64,000 bases of DNA from Pseudonocardia sp. KRD291 (GTDB lineage: Bacteria; Actinomycetota; Actinomycetes; Mycobacteriales; Pseudonocardiaceae), in the NCBI RefSeq assembly GCF_019263595.1, contig NZ_JADQDD010000001.1, positions 1-64,000 of the forward strand, given 5' to 3'. Of this stretch, positions 42,417-51,677 are shown one piece after another. The stretch's first letter is position 1, and every line of letters begins with the position of its first letter. The notes under the pieces were generated by a model that did no database searches, was not told the DNA's origin, and worked only from the letters and a program-made list of their open reading frames with translations. A program made the translations under genes and the position numbers.

Positions 42417-43601
42417 GTGACGGGCTCCGACGCCAGGTCGACGAGGTCGCTGGGGCTGCTCGCCGATCCCGGCCTGCCGACCAAACTCGCCCATCACCTG
42501 GCCGGCGAGCTGCCCGAGATACTGGCCGACCGTCTCGGTGGGCAATGGACCGTCCAGGTCGGCGACACCAAGATCAGTCTCGACGCACAGGGCGCCCTAC
42601 CGATGGTGCAGATCGGGGCGCACGCCCGCGATCAGGGCGGTTGGGACGCGACGGTGCTGCTCTCTGACCTGCCGCGCCGGGCCGGTTCGCAGCCGGTGGT
42701 GGCCGACGCCAGCACGAGGGAACGGGTGGGCCTGGTGTCGCTGCCCGCACTCGGCGCGCTGGCCCAGTACCGGCGTACCCGCGACACGGTCATCCGGCTG
42801 GTGACCCACCATCTGCTTCCAGACTCCGAACCCCGGCAATCCACCGATGATGGGGGCGCCGCAGGCCCGCTGACCCAGATCGATCCCGAGCACACCCAGG
42901 GCAGCGCCGAGGGCGATGTCACGAATGACGCCGCTCAGGAAGCGGACACCGACGAGGCCGGAGCGGCCGGCACCGAAGACGCGGTAGACGTGCGGCTGGG
43001 GCTGGCCGGGATGCGTGGTCGGGCCCGTCTGCTGGCCGGGATGGTCCGAGCGAACCGACCGTGGCGGCTCGTGTCGAGCCTGTCTCCGGCACTGGCGGCC
43101 GCGGCTGCCGGCGCGGCTTTCGGGATCTTCTACTCCAACATCTGGACCCTGGCCGCAGCACTCGGCATCGGCCGGCATGTCGCCGTCGCGCTGCTCGCGG
43201 TCGTGGCGATGATCGTGTGGCTGATCGCGAACAACCAGCTGTGGGAGCGTCGCTCGTCTCGTTCGCTGCGCGAGGAGGCGATCTTGTCCAACACCTCGAC
43301 GGTGCTGACCGTCGGCGCCGGCGTGGTGATCATGTATGCGGTGTTGTTCGTGATCGCGCTGATCGCGTCGGCGATCGTCATTCCAGCGGACTACCTGGCC
43401 AGTCAGCTCAGCCGGGCGCCTGGTTTCGACGACTATGTCGTGATCGCGTGGCTGTCGTGCTCGATGGGCACCGTGGCCGGCGCTCTCGGGTCGGGTTTCG
43501 CCGACGAGGACGCCGTGCGCCAGGCCGCCTACAGCCGCCGCGAGCAGGAACGGCGCGCTCGCCTCGACCAACACGACGATGATCAGCGGGAGCGCGAGTA
43601 G
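42417..43601 (+). CDS. Membrane protein of an unnamed family (paralogue 1)
   Basis: 394 aa from GTG 42417. The soluble N-terminal domain of about 190 residues begins GLLADPGLPTKLAHHLAGELPEIL. A basic motif RARLLAGMVRANRPWRLV precedes four hydrophobic segments (about 220-385). NQLWERR and GALGSGFADEDAVRQAAYSRREQERR follow TM2 and TM4. There is no RBS of note; an upstream in-frame ATG at 42246 is less likely. It shares all these blocks with 52896-54065 and 60368-60973. No function is known to me. Confidence 0.75.
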   Translation: MTGSDARSTRSLGLLADPGLPTKLAHHLAGELPEILADRLGGQWTVQVGDTKISLDAQGALPMVQIGAHARDQGGWDATVLLSDLPRRAGSQPVVADASTRERVGLVSLPALGALAQYRRTRDTVIRLVTHHLLPDSEPRQSTDDGGAAGPLTQIDPEHTQGSAEGDVTNDAAQEADTDEAGAAGTEDAVDVRLGLAGMRGRARLLAGMVRANRPWRLVSSLSPALAAAAAGAAFGIFYSNIWTLAAALGIGRHVAVALLAVVAMIVWLIANNQLWERRSSRSLREEAILSNTSTVLTVGAGVVIMYAVLFVIALIASAIVIPADYLASQLSRAPGFDDYVVIAWLSCSMGTVAGALGSGFADEDAVRQAAYSRREQERRARLDQHDDDQRERE

Positions 43602-44139
43602 CCCGAGTTCGTGGCCCCCCCGACACCCGAGGACGCTCCCTGCCGCGCCTGGTGACAGCAGCGGGTGGGTCGCAGATGATCGGATGCCCCGGTTTCGCCG
43701 CTCAGTAGGCGGGTACGAGTGTCATAGGGACGGGGAGCGGGCCCGGGCCCACTTCATTCCTTAGGTCCTTGTGGTTGAGTCCAACAGCCTCAGGGGCCGT
43801 CCCCCACTGACTCTCCGGTGCTCTTCCTGCCGAACCTCGAGCTCTTCGGCTGCATAAGCTCGCGAGGCGCGTTGCTCGCAAGCGTACCGACCGTTCACGT
43901 AGTTCTTGCTGGCTACAGGGATCTTGCGCTGTCACCGTTCGGAGCCCTGATGGCACGACCGCTCATCTTGCAGTCGACCGCTCCCGCACCGCCGCGCGCG
44001 GGGTTGGTCCTCGGGTCCGCGCGCGGCTGGCTGTCGTCGGCCACGCCGGGGGTCGGGGTAGATTGTTAACCAGCGATCAAGCCGAATGCATAGCCCCCTG
44101 TTCGCAGTCGGGCGTTCATGAGAGGCAGAGCGAGAGACA
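43602..44139. other. 540-base intergenic stretch
   Basis: No gene is supported. The base composition is slightly lower in GC than the flanking genes around 43850-43930 and near 44060 (GGTAGATTGTTAACC), which may be the promoter of the GAF-ANTAR gene. No repeat or RNA fold stood out. Confidence 0.45.
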
Positions 44140-44979
44140 GTGGTGGACATGTCCAGCGAAGCTGATTGGCGCCGGGACCGGGACGACTGGATCGCCGCTG
44201 ACGCCGGACCTGAGCAGGCAGCCGCGACCGACGAGTCCGTCTTCTCCGCGGCTCGGCTCCCGGCCGACACCGGTCCGCTGGCCGAGCAGTTCGCCGAGCT
44301 TGCTCAGACACTGTTGGTCGCCGACACCGTGTCCGACGTTCTACACCAAGTGGTCCACGCCACCCGCGAGATCACCCCAGGCTGTGACCTGGCCAGCGTT
44401 ACCCTCCGTCGGCCTGAGGGCGGCTTCACGACTCCGGTCTACACCGACGCACTGGCCGAGCAGATCGACCAGGTCCAGTATGACGCCGACGAGGGCCCGT
44501 GCGTGGACGCCACCCGAGCCGAGGGACTCGGTATCGCCTGGTGCGCCGACCTCCACGGCGACACCGAGCACTGGCCGAGGTTCAGCCCCGGCGCCGCGCA
44601 GTTGGGCATGGGCGCCCTGCTCGGTGTGGGCATGTTCCCCCGGGGCGACCCGCCACGGTTGGGCGCCCTCAACATCTACTCCACCCGCCGGCACGGCCTC
44701 GACAGCACTGATCGCGACATCGCACTGATCCTGGCCTCACACGCCTCAGTGGCCTTGTCTCGCGCCATGGATGTCAGCGCCGCTCAACTCGAAGCCACCC
44801 AGCTGACGGAGGCGCTGCACAGCCGCGACGTCATCGGTCAGGCCAAGGGGATCCTGATGGAGCGACGCGGCATCGACGCAGGCGAAGCATTCGACGTTCT
44901 GCGTCGCGCCTCCCAGGACCTCAACGTCAAGGTCTCCGAGATAGCCCACACCCTTACCTCTCGTCGCGCTGAACTGTGA
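44140..44979 (+). CDS. GAF and ANTAR domain regulator (2)
   Basis: 276-279 aa; GTG 44140 or 44143, or ATG 44149, are all possible starts. The GAF domain is about 55-200 (PGCDLASVTLRRPEGG; DEGPCVDATRAEG). The ANTAR domain is about 215-275 (LHSRDVIGQAKGILMERRGIDAGEAFDVLRRASQDLNVKVSEIA). It is a probable RNA-binding antiterminator responding to a redox or small-molecule cue. Convergent with the STAS gene downstream. Confidence 0.9.
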   Translation: MVDMSSEADWRRDRDDWIAADAGPEQAAATDESVFSAARLPADTGPLAEQFAELAQTLLVADTVSDVLHQVVHATREITPGCDLASVTLRRPEGGFTTPVYTDALAEQIDQVQYDADEGPCVDATRAEGLGIAWCADLHGDTEHWPRFSPGAAQLGMGALLGVGMFPRGDPPRLGALNIYSTRRHGLDSTDRDIALILASHASVALSRAMDVSAAQLEATQLTEALHSRDVIGQAKGILMERRGIDAGEAFDVLRRASQDLNVKVSEIAHTLTSRRAEL

Positions 44980-45099
44980 CGAGTTCGTCGACGACGACCG
45001 TAGGTTCCTGCTGGCGCTGGGGGAAATCTGCCACGTGCGGGTTATTTGACCAGCCCTGTGGCGGCCCCGGTCATGGCCGGGACGCCGGCCGATTCGTTC

Positions 45100-45540
45100 T
45101 CATTCCACGTCGCTGAGCCTGCGGCTTTCGAGTGCTGCGAGTGCGGCTTGTGCCGTGGGGAAGTTCGGGAAGCCGCGGAGCCGTTCACGCAGAGACAACG
45201 AGGTCGACAGCGGACCGAGGCATCCGGCCAGCACGACGTCGATGCCGCGGCGGTCACAGGCGTAGCGGATGTGGCTGAGGGCTTCGGGTCCTCCCCGGTG
45301 GACGGCCTCGACCCCTTCCATGTCGATGATCACGGCTTGTAGCCGCCGGTGACCGGAGCTAGCCAGCATGAGTTGCGAATCGATCATGCGAAGCAGGCGA
45401 GCGGAGCCGTCGCCGCCCAGCACGCCGGACACTCGGATCAGCCGAATACCGGGCGCCGGCGTCTCGTTCATCAGTTGGACGGATCGAGCGGACGGGGAAG
45501 CGGCCACGTCACGTCGCGAGGTATTCGGTGAGGTGCTCAT
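45100..45540 (-). CDS. STAS domain protein (anti-sigma antagonist-like) (1)
   Basis: 146 aa with a polar Ser-rich N-terminus of about 25 residues and one STAS domain. The site where SpoIIAA-type proteins carry the phosphorylatable serine (D-S-S-G-L) reads H-R-G-G-P-E, so normal anti-sigma kinase switching is unlikely. The domain is otherwise complete (LRLIRVSGVLGG-like strand; VIIDMEGVEAV; GIDVVLAGCLGPL). Start ATG 45540. Confidence 0.8.
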   Translation of the reverse strand: MSTSPNTSRRDVAASPSARSVQLMNETPAPGIRLIRVSGVLGGDGSARLLRMIDSQLMLASSGHRRLQAVIIDMEGVEAVHRGGPEALSHIRYACDRRGIDVVLAGCLGPLSTSLSLRERLRGFPNFPTAQAALAALESRRLSDVE

Positions 45541-45806
45541 CGTTAAGAAACCCCCGTGTCGAGTGGGCGCCGCTGTACGAACGCGGTCTTCCCGGCTTGG
45601 CCAAAGGCGAGCTGGTCCTCAACTCGACAGGTGCTGTGAGCGTACCCCGTCCATACGGTCGATGCCCGCTTTGATGCGGGACTCGAATTAGCGTCTTCAG
45701 AGCGCGGCAGTGCTCGACGGAAAGGTCTGACGCTCGCGGGCAAGTAGCTGCGAAGAGCGCATGACCGCGCTATCAGGGGGCACGCGGCTACTGTTCTTGG
45801 ACCTGG

Positions 45807-46439
45807 TCATCGGGCTGCGGTGTCTCGCGGTCCGGGCGCGTACGGGTTCGATGGCTGGTGTCGCAGAACGGGTAGCGGTTCGACCAGCCCACGTGACTCG
45901 TGCAGCGCAGCGCGGGCACGCATCACCGGCCCCAACGGGACCCGCACCCGCTCCAGCACCTCGGCCACCACACCGGAGGCGGCGAGCCGCTCGACGGTGA
46001 CATCGGCCCGGCACGCCCCGGAGTGCACCAACAGCAGCGCACCACCCGGCAGAAGATGATCGGCGGCGGCATCACAGATCCGGTCCAGCAGAGCCCGCCC
46101 GTCCGGGCCGGCGTCCCAGCACCGCGCCATCCGGTGGCGCGGGAGCACGCTCGTCTGCGCCGGCACATACGGCGGGTTCGCCGTGACCAGACCGAACCGC
46201 CGCCCCTGCACCGGGGCGAACAGATCACCCCGGTGCACCGATACCCGGCACCGGTGCAACCGGGCGTTGAGACGTGCCACGGCCACCGAACGCCGCGACA
46301 GGTCGACGGCGGTCACCGACCGGGCACCGCAGCGGGCAGCGGCGAGCGCCACCGCCCCGGTGCCCGCGCCGAGATCGAGCACGTCGTGCCCGTGGGGGTT
46401 CGGCGCCCGTGGCGCCGGGTCATTGCCGGGTGTATCCAC
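45807..46439 (-). CDS. HemK/PrmC-like class I methyltransferase, possibly 5'-truncated
   Basis: 210 aa from GTG 46439. The SAM site VLDLGAGTGAVALAAARCGA and the NPPY motif (TANPPYVPAQ) identify an N5-glutamine or adenine-type methyltransferase. Typical members have about 35 extra residues before the SAM loop (a P-G-V-F/Y-x-P-x-S-D-T type block) that are missing here. The start overlaps the end of the SnoaL-like gene by 20 bases. Either the N-terminus was lost at this junction or this is a short subgroup. Confidence 0.7.
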   Translation of the reverse strand: MDTPGNDPAPRAPNPHGHDVLDLGAGTGAVALAAARCGARSVTAVDLSRRSVAVARLNARLHRCRVSVHRGDLFAPVQGRRFGLVTANPPYVPAQTSVLPRHRMARCWDAGPDGRALLDRICDAAADHLLPGGALLLVHSGACRADVTVERLAASGVVAEVLERVRVPLGPVMRARAALHESRGLVEPLPVLRHQPSNPYAPGPRDTAAR

Positions 46440-46815
46440 GGTGGGTGAATGCCGCGGTGTCGTAGTAGGTGCGCAGGCGGGCGATCTTGTTCCCGTCGAG
46501 GTCGAGCACGGTGACGCCTCGGTAGGAGATCGGGCCTTCGTCGGCCAGCGTCGCGTCGCTGCTCCATTCCAGAGCGATCTGGTCGGTGCCTTCGATGGCG
46601 TTGGAGAACGTCGTGGACAGCTCGCTGAACTGCTCGCGGTACTCGCGCCAGAACGCCGCCGGGTCGCCGCGTTCACCGCGGCCGTCGAGGCGCATCAGCG
46701 TCGCGTCGTCGGTGAACAGCGCCACGAGGCCGTCGGGGTCGGAGTCCTGCTCGAACGACCGCAGCGCGGCGACGAAGGCGCGTGCTCGCGGGTCTTCGAT
46801 GTGGTTGTCCTGCAT
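46420..46815 (-). CDS. SnoaL-like/NTF2 family protein
   Basis: 131 aa from ATG 46815. The cone-shaped NTF2-like fold is indicated by RAFVAALRSFEQDSDPDGLVALFTDDATLMR at the start and KIARLRTYYDTAAF at the end. Such proteins bind or isomerise small molecules. A longer reading to 46899 lacks an RBS. It lies downstream of the DJ-1 gene in the same orientation. Confidence 0.8.
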   Translation of the reverse strand: MQDNHIEDPRARAFVAALRSFEQDSDPDGLVALFTDDATLMRLDGRGERGDPAAFWREYREQFSELSTTFSNAIEGTDQIALEWSSDATLADEGPISYRGVTVLDLDGNKIARLRTYYDTAAFTHRGYTRQ

Positions 46816-46950
46816 GTGAAGTGGTCTCCATTCGAAGTCGCGGAGCTGACCAGCGTCGTGCCGATCAGGTGGGCTCCCCGGCGGGTGTGCCGAGGACACC
46901 TCGCCCGGTCCCCGGGACGCATCGGTTACGGGCGAGGTGACCTCAGCCGG

Positions 46951-47529
46951 TCATGCGCTTGTGGCCTGCTCACGTTGAGGGCCTTCGGCGAACTGGGTGA
47001 CCAGGGCGGAGCAGAACGCGGGCAGGTCCTCGGGGCGGCGGCTGGTGATCAGGCCGTGGTCGATGACAACCTCCTCGTCGACCCACACGGCGCCGGCGTT
47101 GCGCAGGTCGGTGGCCAGGCTGGGGTAGGAGGTGACCCGGCGGCCGTCGAGCACGTCGGCCTCGATGAGCAGCCACGGCGCGTGGCAGATCGCGGCCACC
47201 GGCTTGCCCAGCGCCATGAACTCCCCCACCAGGCGCACCGCGTTCGGGACGGTGCGCAGGAAGTCGGGGTTCGCGACGCCGCCGGGGAGCACCAGGGCGT
47301 CGTAGTCCTCGGGCTGGACCTCGCCGATGACCTTGTCGACGGTGAAGGTGTCGGCCCGGTCGAGATGGTGAAAGGCCTGAACGGAGCCGTGGTGCTCGGA
47401 GACCAGGACCGGGGTGGCGCCGGCGGCGGTCACTGCGGCCCAGGGCTCGGTGAGTTCGACCTGCTCGGTTCCCTCGGCCGCGGTCAGGAACACGATCGTG
47501 CGCCCGGCCAGCTCAGCGGTGGATGTCAT
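46951..47529 (-). CDS. DJ-1/PfpI family type 1 glutamine amidotransferase-like protein (1)
   Basis: 192 aa. The reactive cysteine is in the elbow AAICHAPWLL; an upstream Glu in the VELTEPW segment would pair with it. Members act as glyoxalase/deglycase, protease or chaperone under carbonyl or oxidative stress. It is close to 55987-56556 over its whole length. ATG 47529. No further neighbour coupling is seen. Confidence 0.88.
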   Translation of the reverse strand: MTSTAELAGRTIVFLTAAEGTEQVELTEPWAAVTAAGATPVLVSEHHGSVQAFHHLDRADTFTVDKVIGEVQPEDYDALVLPGGVANPDFLRTVPNAVRLVGEFMALGKPVAAICHAPWLLIEADVLDGRRVTSYPSLATDLRNAGAVWVDEEVVIDHGLITSRRPEDLPAFCSALVTQFAEGPQREQATSA

Positions 47530-47628
47530 CTGCGTGGTTCCTCGCTGTCGTGGGTTGCGTGGCGGTGTCCTCGGCGGGTCGGGTCCCGGTGCGGCGGAAA
47601 CGTGCCCCGTCGACTACGGGTCGAGCGA

Positions 47629-48195
47629 TCAGTGGGATCCGAGGCTGTCGGTGAGGCGCTGGGTGAATGCCCCGACCTGCACGGCGGGGCGCTGCTGCTC
47701 ACCCTGCTGGGCGCCGATGACGGTGAGTGCCCCGGTCAGGGCGGGAACCACCCACTGCACCACCCGCAGTCGCTTCTGCGCCGCCGCGGCAGCGGCCGGG
47801 GTCTCTGCTGCGGGTGTGACCCCGCCGCGCGCCGGGGTCCCCTCGCCGGCGGCGGCCTGGCGGCCCAGGACTCCGGCGTAGGCGGTCGCGGCCAGTGCCG
47901 CCCCGGTCAAGACGGTCTTGACCGCGCTGGCGGAGGCCACGCCCGGCTGGTGACGAACGCGGTCCTGGTTGGCGCGCAGCATGCCGACCGCGCCGACGAG
48001 GTGCAGGCCGATCGCTACCGCGTTGACCGGCGTCCACCGGTCCCACCCGGCCGTGGCGACGCGGATGCGTTCGCGCGGCTCGCGCACGTCGTCGGCGGCG
48101 CCGTTGACGCCGACCGCGCCCATCAGCGACCCGCCGAACCAGGCGGCCATGCCGACGTCGTGCAGGCTGCGGACGAGGGTGTTGGTTCGTGTCAT
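47629..48195 (-). CDS. Hypothetical four-helix membrane protein
   Basis: 188 aa with hydrophobic segments at about 15-32, 58-75, 90-110 and 145-165. A Gly/Ala/Pro-rich loop (about 112-138) lies between the last two. It begins MTRTNTLVRSLHDVGMAAWFGGSLMGA, a helix start common to a set of actinobacterial membrane proteins with no function known to me. It is 30 bases after the SRPBCC gene on the same strand. Confidence 0.7.
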   Translation of the reverse strand: MTRTNTLVRSLHDVGMAAWFGGSLMGAVGVNGAADDVREPRERIRVATAGWDRWTPVNAVAIGLHLVGAVGMLRANQDRVRHQPGVASASAVKTVLTGAALAATAYAGVLGRQAAAGEGTPARGGVTPAAETPAAAAAAQKRLRVVQWVVPALTGALTVIGAQQGEQQRPAVQVGAFTQRLTDSLGSH

Positions 48196-48225
48196 CGTGG
48201 AAGTTCCTTTCGGTTTTGGTGCGTG

Positions 48226-48657
48226 TTAGAGGTTGTTGAGGGCGCGGGTCAGCTGGTCCTCGGTGCCGTCGCCGAGGCGTTTGAGTTCTGAGCCCATGAG
48301 CGGGGCAGCCAGCTTGGCCAGGGCGGAGAACTCGATGTCGGCGTGATAGGAGATCGAGGTGTCGCTTCCTCGCGGTGACAGGGTGATGTCGTCGGTCGTG
48401 GTCGCGGTCTTGTTCTGTCCGACGAAGGTCAGCCGGTTCGGTTCGAGACGGATCAGGGTGTAGGTCAGGCGGGTCTCACGGCCCCAGAACTCCGACACGT
48501 TGTCCCAGGTCGAGCCCTCGCCGATCGGGCCGCTGTCGTTGCGGCGGCACGACTTGGTACCCGGGTCCCAGTATTCGGCCCGGGAGAAGTCCTTGAGGTA
48601 GTCCACGACCACGTCGACGGGCTTGTTGACGACGAAGGTTCTCTCCACACTCACCAT
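48226..48657 (-). CDS. SRPBCC family protein (2)
   Basis: 143 aa from ATG 48657, behind GAGGA. MVSVERTFVVNKPVDVVVDYLKDFSRAEYWDPG aligns with the paralogue at 40136, and it ends DQLTRALNNL. Probably a ligand-binding helix-grip protein. An upstream reading to 48729 overlaps the neighbouring hypothetical and is not needed. Confidence 0.87.
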   Translation of the reverse strand: MVSVERTFVVNKPVDVVVDYLKDFSRAEYWDPGTKSCRRNDSGPIGEGSTWDNVSEFWGRETRLTYTLIRLEPNRLTFVGQNKTATTTDDITLSPRGSDTSISYHADIEFSALAKLAAPLMGSELKRLGDGTEDQLTRALNNL

Positions 48658-48709
48658 GGCGGATCCTCGTTCCTGTTCGTCATTCGCTTGAGCGGGTCTC
48701 TCGCGCTGG

Positions 48710-49021
48710 TCACTGGTGGGTTGCCCCACCAGGGCCCTGTTCCGGCTCCGTGGATGAGGTGTCGCCGTCCGTCGCGCGGCGTTCGGCGCCGGTCTCGTCG
48801 GCGTAGCCCAGGTCGTCGCCGGCGATCTGGCCGACGAACTCCCCGGTGTTGCCGGTCCCGGTGACCGAGCCGCGATCGCTGTCGAGATAGGCGTGCTCGC
48901 CGCCGGTGGCGCGACTCGAAGCCAGGTTAGGGTCGATCGGCACGTCGGACTCGGGTCTGTCGACGTGCGGGTCGGACCCCGACCGGCTCCACCACTCGCG
49001 CAGGCGCGACACGGCGCTCAC
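48710..49021 (-). CDS. Hypothetical acidic protein
   Basis: About 103 aa from GTG 49021 (V-S-A-V-S-R-L-R-E-W-W). After a short basic amphipathic start it is hydrophilic and rich in Asp, Glu, Ser and Thr, probably disordered. There is no domain I recognise. A longer reading to 49159 exists. It lies upstream of the SRPBCC gene in the same orientation. Confidence 0.45.
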   Translation of the reverse strand: MSAVSRLREWWSRSGSDPHVDRPESDVPIDPNLASSRATGGEHAYLDSDRGSVTGTGNTGEFVGQIAGDDLGYADETGAERRATDGDTSSTEPEQGPGGATHQ

Positions 49022-49268
49022 GGCGTTGAGCCCTGATGAGTACCGGTACGGCGCCTGCGAGTACCGGCCGTTACTTGTTGCCTGGGGGTGCGCGGGCCGA
49101 TCAGCACGGCACCGGGCCCAGGGCACTGATGGGGTAGGTCTCGTCAGCCACGACCTCATAGGTCATGCGTTGGTCAGAGTGCATCTTATTCATCCGTCTC
49201 GTGGCGCGGCCCTTATCGGGCCGGCCGGGTCGATGGTGGTGGGTACCCGAGGCGGGTGCGCGCCCGAG

Positions 49269-50075
49269 TCAGCGCTGGGGACGCCGCAGGTGGCGGCGCC
49301 AGCCCTGCAGCCGATCCTCGCCGCGCCGCGATTGCGCGGCGTCGGTAAGGCCTTTGGCCTGTGTCGGTGTCGCGGCGCCGCGGGCGGCGGCGCGTTCGGC
49401 TTCGGCCATGTCTCGTACGTCAGCGACGTCGGCGGCGTCCGTATACGTGGTCGGGAGGCGGTTGACGGGGCTGCCCTGCCCGTCGACGGGTTGCTCTTCC
49501 AACAGGTTCCCGTCCCGGCCCTCATTCGGGTGGCGTTCGCGGCGGTAGGGGTTGTCCGGGGGCAGCCGGCCGGTGAACCGGCCCCAGGCGCCGGCGATCA
49601 GGAGTAGCGCTCCGGCGACGAGGCTGAAGATGACGTTGTTCATGGTGAAGGCCAGGATGTTGAGCGGCGTGGTCAGCACCAGCACGTTCGCCACTCCGGA
49701 GAGCATGAAGGCTGCGCCGATCACGACCAGGGCGGTCGAGGCCGTCCGCGGGCCGCGTAGCGCCGCTGCGATCAGCAGCGCGCCCACGATCACCGAGATC
49801 ATCGAGAGCAGTCCGTTCGTGGACAGGCCCGCGATGGGTTCACCCTGGGTGGAGAACCAGTCCAGCCGCTGCAGGAACCCCAGCACACCGAAGGCGCACA
49901 ACACCAATCCGAATCCGGCGGCTCCGACCCGGTGTGACCGGTGCAGACGGGTCGGCGGGGCGGCGGCGGCGTCGATGCGGGACGTCGGCTCCTGCGGGCT
50001 TCCGCCGACGTGGTCCGGTCGCGAGCTCGGGCCGCGCCGCGCTGAGTGGCGGCGTGATCGGTGGTCGGTGCTCAT
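49269..50075 (-). CDS. DUF4383 domain membrane protein (2)
   Basis: 268 aa. A basic, Ser/Arg-rich N-terminus of about 45 residues precedes four helices (GAAGFGLVLCAFGVLGFLQRLDWF to FSLVAGALLLIAGAWGRFTGRLP). A long polar tail with D-M-A-E-A-E-R-A-A-A-R-G-A-A-T follows. It is paralogous to 30940-31638; both sit close to a whiB gene, supporting a shared role. Function unknown. Confidence 0.83.
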   Translation of the reverse strand: MSTDHRSRRHSARRGPSSRPDHVGGSPQEPTSRIDAAAAPPTRLHRSHRVGAAGFGLVLCAFGVLGFLQRLDWFSTQGEPIAGLSTNGLLSMISVIVGALLIAAALRGPRTASTALVVIGAAFMLSGVANVLVLTTPLNILAFTMNNVIFSLVAGALLLIAGAWGRFTGRLPPDNPYRRERHPNEGRDGNLLEEQPVDGQGSPVNRLPTTYTDAADVADVRDMAEAERAAARGAATPTQAKGLTDAAQSRRGEDRLQGWRRHLRRPQR

Positions 50076-50121
50076 GGGTTCCCTCGCCCCCGGGTCGGTT
50101 CGGACGAATCGAGCGCGGTAC

Positions 50122-50529
50122 TCACGTGGCCGCGGGCTGGTCCTCGACGAGGCGCTTGATGGTGGCCAGGGTCGTGTCGAGGGCCTCGCGGATGTCCGCG
50201 TCGCCGTCGGCGACCCGGTTGGTGTGCAGCGTTACCTGCACCTCGCTGCCGTCTGCGGTGGCGGTGACCTCGAGGGAGCCGTGGTAGTCGTTGGGCCCCT
50301 CGGAACCCCATTCGATGCGCTGCGCATCCTCGTTGACGCGGAACCAGGCGCTGCCCTCGACCTCGGTGCCATCGGGCATCTGCGCCGTCGTGTGGACCTC
50401 GTCCCCGTCACCGGGGGTCGCCGAGGTCATCCGCGAGAAGTAGTGCGGCAGGTTCTGCACCGTCGAGAGATAGTCGAACAGCGCGCCCTCGGCGGCGTTC
50501 ACGGTGGTCTGTGCTCGGAAGTCAGCCAT
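50122..50529 (-). CDS. SRPBCC family protein (3), CoxG/polyketide-cyclase type
   Basis: 135 aa from ATG 50529. A helix-grip fold is suggested by FRAQTTVNAAEGALFDYLSTVQNLPHYFSRMTSA at the start and the amphipathic DADIREALDTTLATIKRLVED helix at the end. It is more distant from the two other SRPBCC proteins here. It is located between DUF4383 and whiB on the same strand. Confidence 0.85.
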   Translation of the reverse strand: MADFRAQTTVNAAEGALFDYLSTVQNLPHYFSRMTSATPGDGDEVHTTAQMPDGTEVEGSAWFRVNEDAQRIEWGSEGPNDYHGSLEVTATADGSEVQVTLHTNRVADGDADIREALDTTLATIKRLVEDQPAAT

Positions 50530-50611
50530 GGTGGGTGTCCGTTCCTCGGTTCGCGTGTGGTGGTGGGCGGGTTCAGCTCGGGTGATCAGGTCGGGATGCG
50601 GCGGGCGGCGG

Positions 50612-50914
50612 TCAAGCCGTGTCAGTGCGCGAGTGTCGGTGTGGCCGGTTCAGCAGGGCGTGGCGTTCCCCGGAGGTAAGCCCGCCCCATACCCCGTAGG
50701 GCTCCTGCACCGTCAGGGCGTGCCGGCGGCAGTCTTCGATCACCGGGCACGCGGCGCAGACCGTCTTGGCTTCCGCGTCACGGGCGACCGCGGCGGGGCC
50801 ACGTTCATCCGGCGGGTGGAAGAACACGGTGCTGTCCACGTCGCGGCACGCTGCACGTAGCTGCCAGTCCCAGATCCGCGTGACCGGGGTCGGGAGTCGG
50901 CGCACATCAGCCAT
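50612..50914 (-). CDS. WhiB family iron-sulfur transcriptional regulator (2)
   Basis: 100 aa from ATG 50914. Cluster cysteines C23, C53, C56 and C62 are at the same positions as in the WhiB at 30588, and the flanks match (WDWQLRAACR; FFHPPDERGP). The turn reads G-V-W-G-G-L-T-S-G-E-R. An in-frame GTG at 50923 is an alternative start. It overlaps the region where the upstream frameshifted gene ends. Confidence 0.93.
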   Translation of the reverse strand: MADVRRLPTPVTRIWDWQLRAACRDVDSTVFFHPPDERGPAAVARDAEAKTVCAACPVIEDCRRHALTVQEPYGVWGGLTSGERHALLNRPHRHSRTDTA

Positions 50915-51429
50915 GGCCACCACCTCTCGGAACGCTGTGACGACGGTGCCGGTGCAGCATCAGCGCCACGACGGCCGCGGCGCCGCCGCCACCGGCCAAC
51001 GCCATCGGAGTTGGGCGGCCCAGGGGCTCGCCACGTCGACGACATCGCCGCTGCCCGGGTGAGCACAGCCCACCCGGCGGGATCGATGTGCAGGTGGGGA
51101 TTGCCCGTAGTCAGCGCGGCGATACGGCTGTAGCGGTCGGCGTCGAGCACGGCGAGACGCCCTCGCGGTCCGTGAAACTCGGCGCGGACCCCGGAGGTCG
51201 CAGCCAGTTCGGTCAGGACGACGTTGGCTCGGCGTCCCGCCGCGGCGACAAGCACCTCCGGCCGTAGGGCCCTGAGCCGTACCTCTCGCCCGGATCCGCT
51301 CAGATGCGCCGTGGTCTGTGCCCCAGGGCCGGCGTTGACGTCGATGACCAGGTCGGCCTCGACCTCGACGCCTCCGACGCTGTGCCCGTCGAGGCCGTTC
51401 GAGCCGTCACCACGAGCGTCCGCCCTCAT
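50907..51429 (-). pseudogene. Hypothetical protein with C-terminal membrane helix, frameshifted
   Basis: ATG 51429 overlaps the preceding stop (ATGA). The first about 120 codons are open (V-E-V-E-A-D-L-V-I-D-V-N; VLDADRYSRIAALTTGNPHLHIDP). Near 51060-51010 the plausible protein path hops frames: A-V-L-T, then G-D-V-V-D-V-A-S-P, then L-G-R-P-T-P-M-A-L-A-G-G. It ends in a membrane helix and an Arg/His tail at 50907. The second shift falls in a run of C, so sequence error is possible. Family unknown. Confidence 0.5.
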
Positions 51430-51677
51430 TGCGCGCCGTTGCCCGACGGCGTCGAGACCGACCCGCGGTTGTCCTGGTCGCTGGTACGGATGCGCACCGT
51501 GCCGTGCAGCTTCCAGGTGGCGCGCGGCGAGTCCGCGCCGGTGTTCTTGGGCACTTCGATCGAGAGCTGGTCGAAGGCGTACTCGACCACCGCGCCCTTG
51601 CCGGTGAGGTAGCTCCAGAGCTCGTGGCCGAACTCGCGGATGTCGGTGGTCCCGGTGGAACTGGTTGTGCTGGTCAT
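51426..51677 (-). CDS. Hypothetical protein
   Basis: 83 aa with a Thr/Ser-rich start, a helix (DIREFGHELWSYLTGKGAVVEYAFDQL), then beta strands (SIEVPK; TWKLHGTVRIRTSDQ). Soluble, no motif recognised. It is translationally coupled to the frameshifted gene downstream through an ATGA overlap, so the two probably work together. Confidence 0.65.
   Translation of the reverse strand: MTSTTSSTGTTDIREFGHELWSYLTGKGAVVEYAFDQLSIEVPKNTGADSPRATWKLHGTVRIRTSDQDNRGSVSTPSGNGAQ

Noticed and set aside
46440-46676. N-terminal extension of the HemK-like methyltransferase
   Set aside because: The extra Ser/Thr/Arg-rich residues are a shadow of the SnoaL-like gene.
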